A stretch of 64,000 bases of DNA, from NCBI RefSeq assembly GCF_017948485.1, contig NZ_JAFFSX010000003.1, positions 434,001 through 498,000 of the forward strand. The letters run 5' to 3'. The stretch's first letter is position 1. Every line of letters starts with the position of its first letter. A model generated the notes under the pieces. That model saw only the letters and a program-made list of their open reading frames with translations, searched no databases and was not told the DNA's origin. Origin of the DNA: Streptomyces sp. GESEQ-35. Lineage in GTDB: Bacteria; Actinomycetota; Actinomycetes; Streptomycetales; Streptomycetaceae. The translations under genes and the position numbers were made by a program. Below, one piece after another: positions 1 through 8,203 of the stretch.

Positions 1-248
1 CGCGCGGTCTCTCCCTCGTAGTCGCCGGTGATCAGATCCGGGTGGAACCGGTTCTTGACGCTCTTGGCCTCGGGAACCTTGTGGAAGGCCAGCCGCGGTC
101 CGCTGCCGGGATCACCCGCCTCCACGACGGCATCGTGCTCGTCGGCCCCGTCGGCGACCTTGCGGTCCAGGACTGCGGCCCAGAACCGGGCGACGCGTGC
201 GGCGTCGGTGGCGTCGAAGGACGCGCCGAAGAACTTCGTCGTGCTCAT
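1..248 (-). CDS. VOC (glyoxalase-like) family protein, C-terminus outside window
   Basis: The first 82 codons of a minus-strand gene are visible, starting at the ATG at 246-248; the rest lies left of the window. The protein begins MSTTKFFGASFDATDAARVA and continues with FWAAVLDRKV, the beta-alpha opening typical of vicinal-oxygen-chelate (VOC) proteins. The motif PGSGPRLAFHKVPE is the usual second strand of the glyoxalase-like subgroup. Substrate unknown. It is divergent from the SDR gene at 467, and the gap between them carries three TetR-type palindromes, so it may share that regulation. The family call is firm; the function is not. Confidence 0.75.
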   Translation of the reverse strand, partial: MSTTKFFGASFDATDAARVARFWAAVLDRKVADGADEHDAVVEAGDPGSGPRLAFHKVPEAKSVKNRFHPDLITGDYEGETA

Positions 249-284
249 GCGCTGCTCCTTGCTCTCTGCTCTCGTCGACTGATT

Positions 285-298
285 AGACCAGTCTGTCT
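285..298. promoter_or_regulatory. TetR-type operator, site 1
   Basis: AGACCAGTCTGTCT, containing the partial palindrome AGAC-CA-GTCT. It lies 37 bp upstream of the VOC gene start (minus strand) and shares the AGACC/GGTCT core with the sites at 393, 433 and 3019. Binding by the TetR protein at 3118 is inferred. Confidence 0.5.
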
Positions 299-392
299 CT
301 CTGGCGCTGTAACCGTAGGCACCACCTCTCGCCCACGTCAAACGCCAGTCTGAGGCGCCAGAAGTGTTGGATCATCCGTCCGGGAGTTGACG

Positions 393-407
393 AGACCAGA
401 CAGGTCT
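393..407. promoter_or_regulatory. TetR-type operator, site 2
   Basis: AGACCAGACAGGTCT: inverted repeat AGACC/GGTCT with a 5-bp spacer, 60 bp upstream of the SDR start at 467. Same core as the sites at 285, 433 and 3019. Confidence 0.55.
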
Positions 408-432
408 GTTTAGCTGAGCCCAAGAAGTAGAC

Positions 433-442
433 AGACCGGTCT
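433..442. promoter_or_regulatory. TetR-type operator, site 3
   Basis: AGACCGGTCT is a perfect 10-bp palindrome ending 24 bp before the SDR ATG at 467 and just upstream of its ribosome-binding site (AGGAGG at 453). A repressor bound here would block transcription of the SDR-SDR-hydrolase cassette. Confidence 0.55.
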
Positions 443-466
443 AACCAATCAGTAGGAGGCACGGCC

Positions 467-1186
467 ATGACCGAAACACGTTCAGCCCTTGTGACCGGCG
501 CGACGTCCGGTATCGGCCGGGCCGCGGCGCTGAAGCTCGCCCGGGACGGATTCCAGGTCCTGGTTCACGGCCGCGACGCCGAGCGTGGGGCCGCGGTGGT
601 CAAGGAGATCGAGAGCTCGGGCGGCAGGGCCGAGTTCCATACCGCCGACCTCGCCGATGTCCGCGCGATCATGCAGCTGGCGGCTGCGGCCAAGGACGTC
701 GATGTCCTCGTCAACAACGCCGGGTTCTCTTGGTTCGGGCCCACCGCCGACCTGGAGCCCGGCACGTTCGACGCGTTGTTCGACGCCAACGTGCGCAGCG
801 CCTACTACCTCACGGCCGTCATCGCGCCGGCGATGGCCGAGCGCGGCGAGGGCGTCGTGATCAACCTGGGCAGCATGGCCGGGCAAGTGGGTCTGGCGGG
901 CGGGGCCGCCTACAGCGCCACCAAGGCCGCGCTCACCTCGCTGACCCGCTCCTGGGCCGCCGAGTACAGCCCTCAGGGCGTGCGGATCAACACCATCGCC
1001 CCCGGACCGGTCTACACCGGCGGCTCCTCCAGGGAGAACCTCACGGCCCTGGGCAAGACCACGCTCCTGGCCCGCACGGCGGAGGCCGAGGAGATCGCCG
1101 ACGTCATCGCGTTCCTGGCCTCGCCGGCCGCCGGCTACATCACCGGCGCAGTCATCCCCGCCGACGGCGGACGCACCGCCGTCTGA
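467..1186 (+). CDS. SDR family oxidoreductase
   Basis: Classical short-chain dehydrogenase/reductase of 239 aa, the normal family length. The cofactor motif TGATSGIG is at residues 10-17, NNAG at 83-86, and the catalytic Ser136, Tyr149 and Lys153 (YSATK) are present. The C-terminus ends in ITGAVIPADGGRTAV, the usual SDR tail. AGGAGG lies 8 bp before the ATG. It is the first gene of a cassette with a second SDR (1220) and an alpha/beta hydrolase (2084), behind TetR-type operators. Substrate unknown. Arg38 (HGRDAER) after beta2 suggests NADP preference, which is an inference. Confidence 0.9.
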   Translation: MTETRSALVTGATSGIGRAAALKLARDGFQVLVHGRDAERGAAVVKEIESSGGRAEFHTADLADVRAIMQLAAAAKDVDVLVNNAGFSWFGPTADLEPGTFDALFDANVRSAYYLTAVIAPAMAERGEGVVINLGSMAGQVGLAGGAAYSATKAALTSLTRSWAAEYSPQGVRINTIAPGPVYTGGSSRENLTALGKTTLLARTAEAEEIADVIAFLASPAAGYITGAVIPADGGRTAV

Positions 1187-1219
1187 CCCCCACCGCATCT
1201 ACAGAAACTGAGCAAAACC

Positions 1220-1966
1220 ATGGACAAGCCCGTCGTATTGATCACCGGTGCCCTCACGGGCATCGGCCGTGCCGCCGCCGTCGCCTTCGCCAGGCAGGGC
1301 GCGAGTGTGGTCGCCACCGGACGCCGTGATGAGGCCGGCAAGGCCCTGGTCGAGGAGCTGCGCGGGCTCGGCTCGTGGGCCGAGTTCATCAACGCCGACG
1401 TCCGCGACGAGGACGAGGTGCGCGCCATGGTCGACGAGACCGTCGCCCGCTTCGGCCGTCTCGATGTCGCGGTGAACAACGCCGGCACCGAAGGCCGGCC
1501 CAGCCCGATCACCGAACAGAGTGCGGAGACGTACAACGCGACGTTCGACACGAACGTCCTCGGTGTGCTCCTGAGCATGAAGCACCAGGTGCGCGTCATG
1601 AAGGACCAGGGCAGCGGCAGCATCGTCAACGTCTCCTCGACGTACGGCCACGAGGGCGCGGCCGGGGCCTCCGTCTACGTCGGCAGCAAGCACGCCGTGG
1701 AAGGCATTACCAAGTCGGTGGCCCTGGAGGTCGCCGCCTCGGGAATCCGCGTGAACGGCGTGGCCCCGGGCCCCACGGACACCGGCATGCTGACCCGCTT
1801 CACCGGCACGCCGGAGAACAAGGCGGCCCTGGTGAGCGAAGTTCCGCTGGCCCGCCTCGGCCTGTCGGAGGAGGTCGCCGCCGCGATCGTGTTCATCGCA
1901 TCGGACGATGCGTCGTTCATCACCGGCCACATCCTCAACGCCGACGGCGGCCACACCGCCAACTGA
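1220..1966 (+). CDS. SDR family oxidoreductase (glucose 1-dehydrogenase-like)
   Basis: Second classical SDR of the cassette, 248 aa, starting 33 bp after the first. TGALTGIG is at residues 9-16, NNAG at 86-89, Ser at 139-140, Tyr153 and Lys157 (YVGSK). The C-terminus ITGHILNADGGHTAN is canonical. It groups by eye with SDRs often annotated glucose 1-dehydrogenase or 3-oxoacyl reductase; the substrate cannot be read from the sequence. No strong Shine-Dalgarno precedes the ATG (only GAGC), consistent with dependence on the upstream gene. Confidence 0.9.
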   Translation: MDKPVVLITGALTGIGRAAAVAFARQGASVVATGRRDEAGKALVEELRGLGSWAEFINADVRDEDEVRAMVDETVARFGRLDVAVNNAGTEGRPSPITEQSAETYNATFDTNVLGVLLSMKHQVRVMKDQGSGSIVNVSSTYGHEGAAGASVYVGSKHAVEGITKSVALEVAASGIRVNGVAPGPTDTGMLTRFTGTPENKAALVSEVPLARLGLSEEVAAAIVFIASDDASFITGHILNADGGHTAN

Positions 1967-2083
1967 TCCGCTCCGCATGGTGAACGCCCCCCGCGTGCCC
2001 GGATGCCCTACGTGCGGCTGCCAGAAACCGCCGTCCGGCCCACCGCCCCGCCTCCACACACTGATTCAAGGAGAAGCGCCACC

Positions 2084-2938
2084 ATGACCGACCACACCCA
2101 CGACACCGCCCCGACCCAGTTCCTCGAGGCCGGCGGCATCCGTTTCGCCTACCGGCGGTTCGGCAATGCGGCCGCCGGCCGGACCCCGGTCGTGTTCTTC
2201 CAGCACTTCATCGGCAACCTGGATGACCACGACCCGGCGATCAGCGACGGATTCGCCGCCGACCGCGAGGTCATCCTGTTCAACAACACCGGAGTGGCGT
2301 CCACCAGCGGCCTCGTCCCGGACACCATTGAGCAGATGGCTACCGACGCCGGGACGTTCATCGACGCCCTCGGGCTGGCGAGCGTGGACCTGGTCGGCCA
2401 CTCCATGGGTGGCCTGGTCGCCCAGCAGGTCGCCATCCAGCGCCCCGACCTGGCCCGCATGCTGGTCCTGGTCGGCACAGGCCCGCGCGGCGGCGTAGGC
2501 ATCGGCGAGACGCCGGCGGAGACCGCCGCACTGTTCACTGTCAAGCTGCCCCGGCAGGAAGACATGTGGTTGCCGGTCCTGTTCGCCCCGAGCGAGACCA
2601 GCCAGAAGCTGGGCCGCGAATACGTCGAGCGGATCGTGGCCCGCAAGGAGCGTGACGCCTCCCCGTTCGGTGAGCAGGTCTACGCCGGCCAGGGCGCCGC
2701 GATCCACACGTACGGCACCACGAAGGACCCCGCGTACTCGGTCCTGAAGAACATCAAGATCCCGGTCCTGGTGGTCAATGGTACCGACGACATCATCATC
2801 CCGACGATCAACTCGTACATCCTCCAGCAATTCCTGCCGAACGCCGAGCTGATCCTCTACCCGGACGCCAACCACGGCGCCCACTTCCAGTACCCCGACC
2901 GGTTCGTCACCCACACCAAGCTCTTCCTCGACGGCTAG
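2084..2938 (+). CDS. Alpha/beta hydrolase
   Basis: 284 aa, starting at the ATG preceded by AAGGAG at 2068-2073; a longer in-frame start at 2003 lacks such a site. The nucleophile elbow GHSMGG places Ser107. NGTDDIIIP supplies the acid and DANHGAHFQ the histidine of the triad. The sequence VILFNNTGVAS near residue 63 is shared with the hydrolase at 5389, a clear paralogue. It is last in the SDR-SDR-hydrolase cassette, which ends at a strong hairpin (2965-3010). Likely an esterase, lactonase or C-C hydrolase on the product of the SDRs; the exact reaction is unknown. Confidence 0.9.
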   Translation: MTDHTHDTAPTQFLEAGGIRFAYRRFGNAAAGRTPVVFFQHFIGNLDDHDPAISDGFAADREVILFNNTGVASTSGLVPDTIEQMATDAGTFIDALGLASVDLVGHSMGGLVAQQVAIQRPDLARMLVLVGTGPRGGVGIGETPAETAALFTVKLPRQEDMWLPVLFAPSETSQKLGREYVERIVARKERDASPFGEQVYAGQGAAIHTYGTTKDPAYSVLKNIKIPVLVVNGTDDIIIPTINSYILQQFLPNAELILYPDANHGAHFQYPDRFVTHTKLFLDG

Positions 2939-2964
2939 GAACCCGACGACCCGATAGCCGACCC

Positions 2965-3010
2965 CATGTCCGGAGGCGGTCCCGCAGCGCGGTGACCGCC
3001 TCCGGACATG
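2965..3010 (+). terminator. Strong hairpin terminator after the hydrolase cassette
   Basis: A perfect 16-bp stem (CATGTCCGGAGGCGGT paired with its complement at 2995-3010) encloses a 14-nt loop. There is no T-run, as is common in Streptomyces. It sits between the hydrolase stop and the tetR operator at 3019. Confidence 0.75.
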
Positions 3011-3018
3011 GCTCGGGA

Positions 3019-3032
3019 AGACAGACCTGTCT
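3019..3032. promoter_or_regulatory. TetR-type operator upstream of tetR gene
   Basis: AGACAGACCTGTCT is a perfect inverted repeat (AGACAG/CTGTCT, 2-bp spacer) 85 bp upstream of the TetR start. A further half-site, ACTGGTCT, lies at 3093-3100. The core matches the sites at 285, 393 and 433, implying autoregulation and joint control of the cassette. Confidence 0.6.
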
Positions 3033-3117
3033 AGCCTTGTTAACCATGACCAGCAGCCGAAAAAGCCCCTGAGCGGAGCTGTAAACTGAACCACTGGTCT
3101 GAAGGAAGGAAAGCCCC

Positions 3118-3723
3118 ATGCCCAGCAAGGCCACCGCCGCGAAACCGTCCGCGCGTGAGCGTCTGCTGGCCGCCGCCGACGAGCTCTTCTACAGCGAGGG
3201 CGTGCAGACCGTCGGCATCGACCGCATCGTGCAGAAGGCCGGCGTGGCCAAGGCCTCGCTCTACAACCTGTTCGGCAGCAAGGAAGAACTGGTCCAGGCG
3301 TACCTCGACGCCCGCCACGCCAACACCCGCGCACAGGTCGAACGCGCCCTGACCCGGTTCCGGACGCCACGCGAGCGGCTGCTGGGGGTTTTCGACGCAC
3401 AGGGCCAGCTGTTCACCGAGCCCGACTTCAACGGCTGCGCACACATGACGGCCAGCGCGGAGGCCCGACCCGGCAGCCCCGTCGAGTGCGCCACAGACCG
3501 GTACCGGCTGTGGGTGCGGACCTTGTTCACGGATCTGGCGCAGGAGGCCGGCATCGCCAACCCCGAAGACCTGGCACGGCAGTTGCACCTGCTGTACGAC
3601 GGCGCGGGAGTCTCGGCGCGGATGGACCGGGACCCCTCCGCGGCGACGACCGCCCGCGTGGCAGCCGCGGCGCTGTTCGACGCTGCAGCCAGGAACAAGG
3701 AACTGGTCGACGCCGGGCAGTAA
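3118..3723 (+). CDS. TetR/AcrR family transcriptional regulator
   Basis: 201 aa, the standard TetR length. The N-terminal helix-turn-helix is explicit: RERLLAAADELFYSEGVQ, then GIDRIVQKAGVAKASLYNLF, then GSKEELVQAYL. The ligand-binding C-terminal half (about 60-201) is divergent; a TetR_C domain of the LmrA/YxaF type is plausible. GGAAGG precedes the ATG. The palindromes at 3019 (own promoter) and 285-442 (cassette promoter) are the obvious operators, so it is probably an autorepressor that senses the substrate of the SDR/hydrolase cassette. Confidence 0.92.
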   Translation: MPSKATAAKPSARERLLAAADELFYSEGVQTVGIDRIVQKAGVAKASLYNLFGSKEELVQAYLDARHANTRAQVERALTRFRTPRERLLGVFDAQGQLFTEPDFNGCAHMTASAEARPGSPVECATDRYRLWVRTLFTDLAQEAGIANPEDLARQLHLLYDGAGVSARMDRDPSAATTARVAAAALFDAAARNKELVDAGQ

Positions 3724-3983
3724 TCCGGTGAGACGCCGGAGCTCCCGCCGAGGACCAGCTCAACCAGGGCTCCCGAGGGGATTCACCCCGATCCCGAAAC
3801 GCTGGGCGGTGAAGGCACCGATGGGTGGCTGGCGTCCACCGCCGTCTGCCCCTCGATCAGAGCCGACGCCTTCGTAGAACATCCCAGAAACTTAAGATCA
3901 ACTGGCGTGCCTACAGTAACTCCGTCCGCGTTCCGTAGTACGCCACCGATCGATGCCGCTGCGTGTCAAAATGCGTCGCGATA

Positions 3984-4169
3984 TCAGATCTGTGCTCGGC
4001 CGCCGTCGACGAACAGTTCGATGCCTGTGACGAAGCTCGAGTCGTCTGCGGCCAAGAACAGCGCCGCTTGGGCGAGCCTGCGTACCAGGTCGCGGTGGTC
4101 GAGGGTGAGGGCCTGCGCGACGTAGCCGCCGATCGAGAAACCGAGGACGTTGACCCGGGTGAGGCCCAG
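3984..4169 (-). pseudogene. Chimeric remnant: alpha/beta hydrolase fragment joined to SDR tail
   Basis: On the minus strand, 4077-4169 encodes GLTRVNVLGFSIGGYVAQAL and DHRDLVRRL, nearly identical to residues 102-132 of the hydrolase at 5389, including the GFSIGG elbow. Directly in frame, 3984-4076 encodes AQAALFLAADDSSFVTGIE followed by LFVDGGRAQI, the C-terminal end of an SDR protein. The join falls mid-protein in both families and neither partner is complete. Upstream codons (4170-4340) show no family resemblance. It looks like a deletion or recombination scar between a hydrolase gene and an SDR gene. It has no credible start and is unlikely to be functional. Confidence 0.75.
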
Positions 4170-4225
4170 CGCCGGTCTTCTGAGGCCGGCATCGATCGCG
4201 TCGGCCCGGTCACGGGCCCATCGAT

Positions 4226-5050
4226 CTAGCTGTGCCTTGCGTCCGCACCGACTGCCTCGGTCGCGAGCCTGCTGGCCAGGAAACGACTGATCTGCGCTGC
4301 TACGAGGGAGGGCTGCTCGATGTGCGGCCAGTGGCTGCACTTCTCGATCTCCGTCGTGGTCGTCTTCGCCGAGTCGAACCGCGCCACCACCGCGGAGGCG
4401 ACGACCTTCGAGGTGACGATCGGGTCGTCGCTCCCCGCCAGGATCAGCACCGGATTGGAGAACCCGCTAGGCCGCTCGATGGGGTGACCGTTGTTCCATA
4501 GGTCGGCTGTGGCCCGTACGACCTCGGGGCGCGCCTTCGCGGCTACCGTGGCGATGCGGACCAACTCGGCTTCGGGAGCCGACGGCCCCGCTTGCTGACG
4601 CATGGCCTGAATTGCCGACGCCTCCGCTCCGGCCAACGAGCGGAAGTTCTCGATGACTTCGTCGGGCAACCGGGCTCCGGCCATCGGAATGGGTGCCAGA
4701 AGTACCAGGCCCAACGCGCCCTCGGGGCGCGCCTCGGCGACAAGTTCGACGATGGGGGCCGCCATGCTGTGGCCGACTAGCACGAACGGCTTGTCCACCG
4801 CGTCGACGACGGCCAACAGGTCGGCGGCGAACCGGTCGAACGTGAACGGCCCATTTGCCGGCGTGCGGTCTCCGAAGCCCGCCAGGTCCAACTGCACGGT
4901 CTCGAACCCGGAGCCTGACAGTTCCGCGATGACCGGGTCCCAGACGTGCAGGTCGTCGATCCAGCCGTGCATGAACACAACGGCGCGGTCGCCTACTCCG
5001 TCGCGGCGAAACACTATGTCGCTGTTCGGGATCATTGCTGAGGTCGCCAT
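4226..5050 (-). CDS. Alpha/beta fold hydrolase
   Basis: 274 aa; the ATG at 5050 is preceded by AAGGAG, better than the longer start at 5071. The oxyanion region is FMHGW (27-31); the nucleophile elbow is GHSMAA (Ser95), with Ala instead of the usual second Gly. AGSDDPIV supplies the acid and KCSHWPHIEQP the histidine. Of the three hydrolases here it is the most distant and does not share the VILFNNTG signature. A promoter-like TTGTCC-17-TACGGT lies upstream at 5168-5196. The family resembles epoxide hydrolases and haloperoxidase-like esterases; the substrate is unknown. Confidence 0.88.
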   Translation of the reverse strand: MATSAMIPNSDIVFRRDGVGDRAVVFMHGWIDDLHVWDPVIAELSGSGFETVQLDLAGFGDRTPANGPFTFDRFAADLLAVVDAVDKPFVLVGHSMAAPIVELVAEARPEGALGLVLLAPIPMAGARLPDEVIENFRSLAGAEASAIQAMRQQAGPSAPEAELVRIATVAAKARPEVVRATADLWNNGHPIERPSGFSNPVLILAGSDDPIVTSKVVASAVVARFDSAKTTTTEIEKCSHWPHIEQPSLVAAQISRFLASRLATEAVGADARHS

Positions 5051-5388
5051 GAGGGCTCCTTGCCTGAACAAGTGGATGCTGACCAGACGGGCACCAACGG
5101 GAGGGGAGCCTTCGCAACGGCGGTCCAGCCCGGACTCTGCGGTGTCAGCCGATCTCCGTATGACATAACCGTATCTCGTTCACTACTGTTGGACAAGATG
5201 GGATGGGCGATGTTGTCGCGTGCAAGATTCTGGAGAGATGCTGCGTACTTGCATGCAGTGGGGCTCGTCTGGGCAGCGCTGTACCGATTACACTTATGTC
5301 AAATCTCGCAACGCTGGCCTCCTGATCGGCGCGGGCAAACCTGCGGGGACGGTCGGCCTGCGTCATGACCAAGGCATCGAGACACTGA
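5051..5388. other. Intergenic region with a candidate promoter
   Basis: No convincing gene. On the minus strand TTGTCC (5191-5196) and TACGGT (5168-5173) are 17 bp apart and could drive the hydrolase at 5050 with a leader of about 110 nt. The region is noticeably less GC-rich than its neighbours. Confidence 0.35.
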
Positions 5389-6270
5389 TCAGGCAAAGGC
5401 AACCGGCCGGTCCAGAAAGCGCCCCACATCGGCGACGAACAGTTCCGGGTACTGGAAGAGCGAGGCGTGGCCGGCGTCGGGGTAGACGATGAGCTGGGCG
5501 GCGGGGATGTGTTGGGCCAAGTGGTACGAGTTGATGGTGGGGACCATGACGTCGCGCCGGCCGTTGACCACCAGGGTCGGTTGAGTGATCGTCTCGAGCT
5601 CGGCGAAAGGCTCGCCGTGCGGAAGCTTCCAGTCGACGATCGCGGCTGTCTGCGCGTGCATGGTCTGCTTGGACGTCGGCGGGTCTACGTCAGTGGTGCG
5701 CTGGTGGCGACGCTCCCAGAACCTTTCACCGGCGGCCTGGCTGGTCGGTGTCGGCTCGAAGAAGAGGAACCGGAAGTCCTCGAGAGTCGGTACTTCATGC
5801 CGGGTGGCTACGTCGTTCACGTCGGGGTGCCGGTCCGTGTCGTCGCCGGCTCGGGGCTTGGTGCCGGCGAGAACGAGTCTGCGGACCAGTCCGCGGTGGC
5901 GGAGTGTGAGGGCCTGCGCGACATAGCCGCCGATGGAGAAGCCGAGGATGTCGACGCGGGTCAGGCCCAGCGCGTGGATGAACGCGGCCGCGTCATCACC
6001 TTGCGCTTCAACGGTGTCCGGGGTCTGGCCGCTGGAGCTTGCGACGCCTGTGTTGTTGAACAGAATGACCGGACGATTCGCGGCCAGTCCGTCTGTGACC
6101 GCCGGATCCCAGTGATCCATACCACCTCGGAAATGCTGCAAGAACACCAGCGGCGTGCCGGTCTCAGTGCCGAAGCGCCGGTAGGCGTACCGAATCCCGT
6201 TCGCCGTGACGAACTGCGTCGGAGCCGTCACATGGGAGTGACGCGGTGTGTCGGTCGGTCGGGTCGTCAT
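5389..6270 (-). CDS. Alpha/beta hydrolase, paralogue of the 2084 hydrolase
   Basis: 293 aa, ATG at 6270 with GGAG 6 bp upstream; that ribosome-binding site overlaps the stop of the preceding gene (6280-6282), so translation is coupled. The nucleophile elbow is GFSIGG (Ser112), the acid is in NGRRDVMVP and the histidine in DAGHASLFQ. Long shared blocks with the 2084 protein (TAPTQF, YRRFG, VILFNNTGVAS) show a duplication. It is the last gene of the four-gene operon 9166 to 5389. The substrate is unknown. Confidence 0.9.
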   Translation of the reverse strand: MTTRPTDTPRHSHVTAPTQFVTANGIRYAYRRFGTETGTPLVFLQHFRGGMDHWDPAVTDGLAANRPVILFNNTGVASSSGQTPDTVEAQGDDAAAFIHALGLTRVDILGFSIGGYVAQALTLRHRGLVRRLVLAGTKPRAGDDTDRHPDVNDVATRHEVPTLEDFRFLFFEPTPTSQAAGERFWERRHQRTTDVDPPTSKQTMHAQTAAIVDWKLPHGEPFAELETITQPTLVVNGRRDVMVPTINSYHLAQHIPAAQLIVYPDAGHASLFQYPELFVADVGRFLDRPVAFA

Positions 6271-6279
6271 CTTCAACTC

Positions 6280-7233
6280 CTACTTCATCAGCCGCAAGGG
6301 AGAACCCGCCTGGAATGCGGCGATGTCCTCGACGGAGTCTTGATAGAAAATCTCGTACAAGTCGCGGTTCACGTATCCGATGTGCCCCGTGAGCAGCGCG
6401 TTGGGCAGCGCCCGCAACTGATGGTCCGCAGGCAGCGGCTCGACGTCGTACACGTCGAGGGCGGCCCCTCGGATCGCGCCGTCGCGCAGGATGTCGATCA
6501 AGGCGACCTCGTCGACGACCGGCCCACGGGAGGTGTTGACCAAGAGGGCCGAGGGCTTCATCGACCGTAGTTCTGCCGCACCGACCAGCCCGCGCGTGCG
6601 CTTGCTCAGCAGCACGTGGACCGAGAGCACGTCGCTCTCGGTGAACAACTGCTCCTTCGTCACCGCCCGCACGCCGTGCTCGGCGGCGGCCTCGGGGGTC
6701 AGGTGCTGACTCCAGGCGATGGTCTCCATTCCGAACGCCTGTCCGACCCGCGCCACTCCAGAGCCGATGCGGCCCAGACCCAGAATGCCGAGAGTCTTGC
6801 CGTGCAGCCCCTCGCCGACCGATACCTGCCAGCCACCGGTGCGCATCGACTCCGCCTCGACGACCAGATTCCTCGCGGCACCGAGGATCAACGCCCAGGT
6901 GTGCTCAATGGTGGGATGGGACTCGTAACGGGTCCCGCACACCGTGATACCGAGCCTGTGCGCGGCCGCGAGGTCGATGGCGGCATTGGCCGGGCCGGTG
7001 CTGACCAGGAGTCGAAGGTCGGTCAGCCGCTCCAGGACGTCGGCCGGGAACCGCGTGCGCTCCCGCATGGCCACGAGCACGTCGAACCCGGCGAGGCTAC
7101 GGACCGCCTCGTCGGCATCGGCGAACGGCTTGGTGAAAACGACCACCTCGGCTGCGAGCGAGCCCCAGTCGGCCAGGCTCGTCGCGACGTTCTGATAGTC
7201 GTCGAGAATCGCGATCTTCATCTGGGTGGCCAT
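6280..7233 (-). CDS. D-2-hydroxyacid dehydrogenase family protein
   Basis: 317 aa; the start MATQMKIAILDDYQ is preceded by GGAGG at 9 bp spacing. The Rossmann motif GLGRIGSGVARVGQAFGM lies near residue 150. Catalytic elements are visible: Arg in NTSRGPVVDE, Glu in DVYDVEPLP and His in LTGHIGYV. The family reduces 2-keto acids to D-2-hydroxyacids, or the reverse, with NAD(P)H; phosphoglycerate dehydrogenase and formate dehydrogenase are relatives. It lies in an operon with an MBL-fold hydrolase, a MECR-like reductase and an alpha/beta hydrolase, which argues for a catabolic rather than serine-biosynthetic role. Confidence 0.9.
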   Translation of the reverse strand: MATQMKIAILDDYQNVATSLADWGSLAAEVVVFTKPFADADEAVRSLAGFDVLVAMRERTRFPADVLERLTDLRLLVSTGPANAAIDLAAAHRLGITVCGTRYESHPTIEHTWALILGAARNLVVEAESMRTGGWQVSVGEGLHGKTLGILGLGRIGSGVARVGQAFGMETIAWSQHLTPEAAAEHGVRAVTKEQLFTESDVLSVHVLLSKRTRGLVGAAELRSMKPSALLVNTSRGPVVDEVALIDILRDGAIRGAALDVYDVEPLPADHQLRALPNALLTGHIGYVNRDLYEIFYQDSVEDIAAFQAGSPLRLMK

Positions 7234-7299
7234 CGTGGGTAACCTCCGTCTTTCGTCCAGCGATTCGCCTGTCTTCGCAGGGTGGAGACCCGGCATGTC

Positions 7300-8151
7300 T
7301 CAGGCGAGCAGGCCCAGGGCGCTGTACCACAGCGGCCCCGGGTTGAGCCGATCACCGTGGAGCGCCATCATCTGCTCGAAGAACTCCAGCGGCTTCGGCT
7401 TGCCGGCCAGCAGCCGGATCGCGTCACGCAGGTACTGGCGGGTCTCGTCCAGGATCTTCGGGTCGTCAGGCAGGTCCCTGTTCTTGTGGCCGGCGACCAC
7501 GTGGCGCGGGTCGAGCGCGGCGAGCCGGTCGATGCCGTCCAGCCATGCTTGGAGACCGCCGCCACCGCCTTCGAGCATCATCAGGTGTACGCCGTTGTAG
7601 ACGACGTCCCCGGCGACGACGAGACCGATCGACGGCACGTGCAGGACGCTGGAATCGTCGGTATCGGTGTGGCCGGTCTCCACGGCCCGAAGGGTTCGGC
7701 CCTCCAGTCGGAATCCTTCGGCCGACACGGGGACGGCGAGGACCGGGGTGCTCTCCGGGACCCCGGGGAAGGTCTTCGCGAATCCGGTGTCCTTGCTCTC
7801 CCACTGCCTGCGCATCTGCCGGATGGTGCCCTCGGTGGCGTACACGACTGTGTCGGCGTCGCCGAACCGCTCCAGCAGCGTCGCCGTGCCGAACCAGTGG
7901 TCGGCGTGGCCGTGAGTGATGTAGACGAACGCCAGGCGCTTTCCGGAGCGCGCCAGACCTTCGGCGACCTGCGCGATCTGACCGTGAGTCAGCGGCGGGT
8001 CCACCAGGACCGCATCGTGCTGCCCAGAGATGAGGGTGGATGAGATCGGCGAGGACACGATCCCGTCGCCGTTCGGCAGCCGAAGATCGATCTTCCTGGG
8101 AACGCCGTCAGAGACGAGGACTTCGTAGGACATGGCAGCAGGTTCGGTCAT
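7300..8151 (-). CDS. MBL-fold metallo-hydrolase
   Basis: 283 aa, starting MTEPAAMSYEVLVSDGVPRK with GAAGGA upstream. The zinc signature THGHADHW (HxHxDH) lies near residue 106. Further ligands are probably His in ETGHTDTDDS and His in VVAGHKN, with Asp in VVAGDVVY. The domain resembles the VarG/quorum-quenching lactonase-like group of single-domain MBL proteins that hydrolyse esters, lactones or thioesters. It lies 66 bp upstream of the 2-hydroxyacid dehydrogenase and 52 bp downstream of the reductase gene, on the same strand. A cytoplasmic location is likely, since no signal peptide is seen. Confidence 0.88.
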   Translation of the reverse strand: MTEPAAMSYEVLVSDGVPRKIDLRLPNGDGIVSSPISSTLISGQHDAVLVDPPLTHGQIAQVAEGLARSGKRLAFVYITHGHADHWFGTATLLERFGDADTVVYATEGTIRQMRRQWESKDTGFAKTFPGVPESTPVLAVPVSAEGFRLEGRTLRAVETGHTDTDDSSVLHVPSIGLVVAGDVVYNGVHLMMLEGGGGGLQAWLDGIDRLAALDPRHVVAGHKNRDLPDDPKILDETRQYLRDAIRLLAGKPKPLEFFEQMMALHGDRLNPGPLWYSALGLLA

Positions 8152-8203
8152 TTCGGTCCTTCTCTCATAGCCGCGGGCCCCGAGCCGGGCTCGCACAGGG
8201 TCG

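Noticed and set aside
5298..5303. TTGACA on the minus strand as a -35 element
   Set aside because: No acceptable -10 hexamer lies 16-19 bp downstream; the TTGTCC/TACGGT pair at 5168-5196 fits better.
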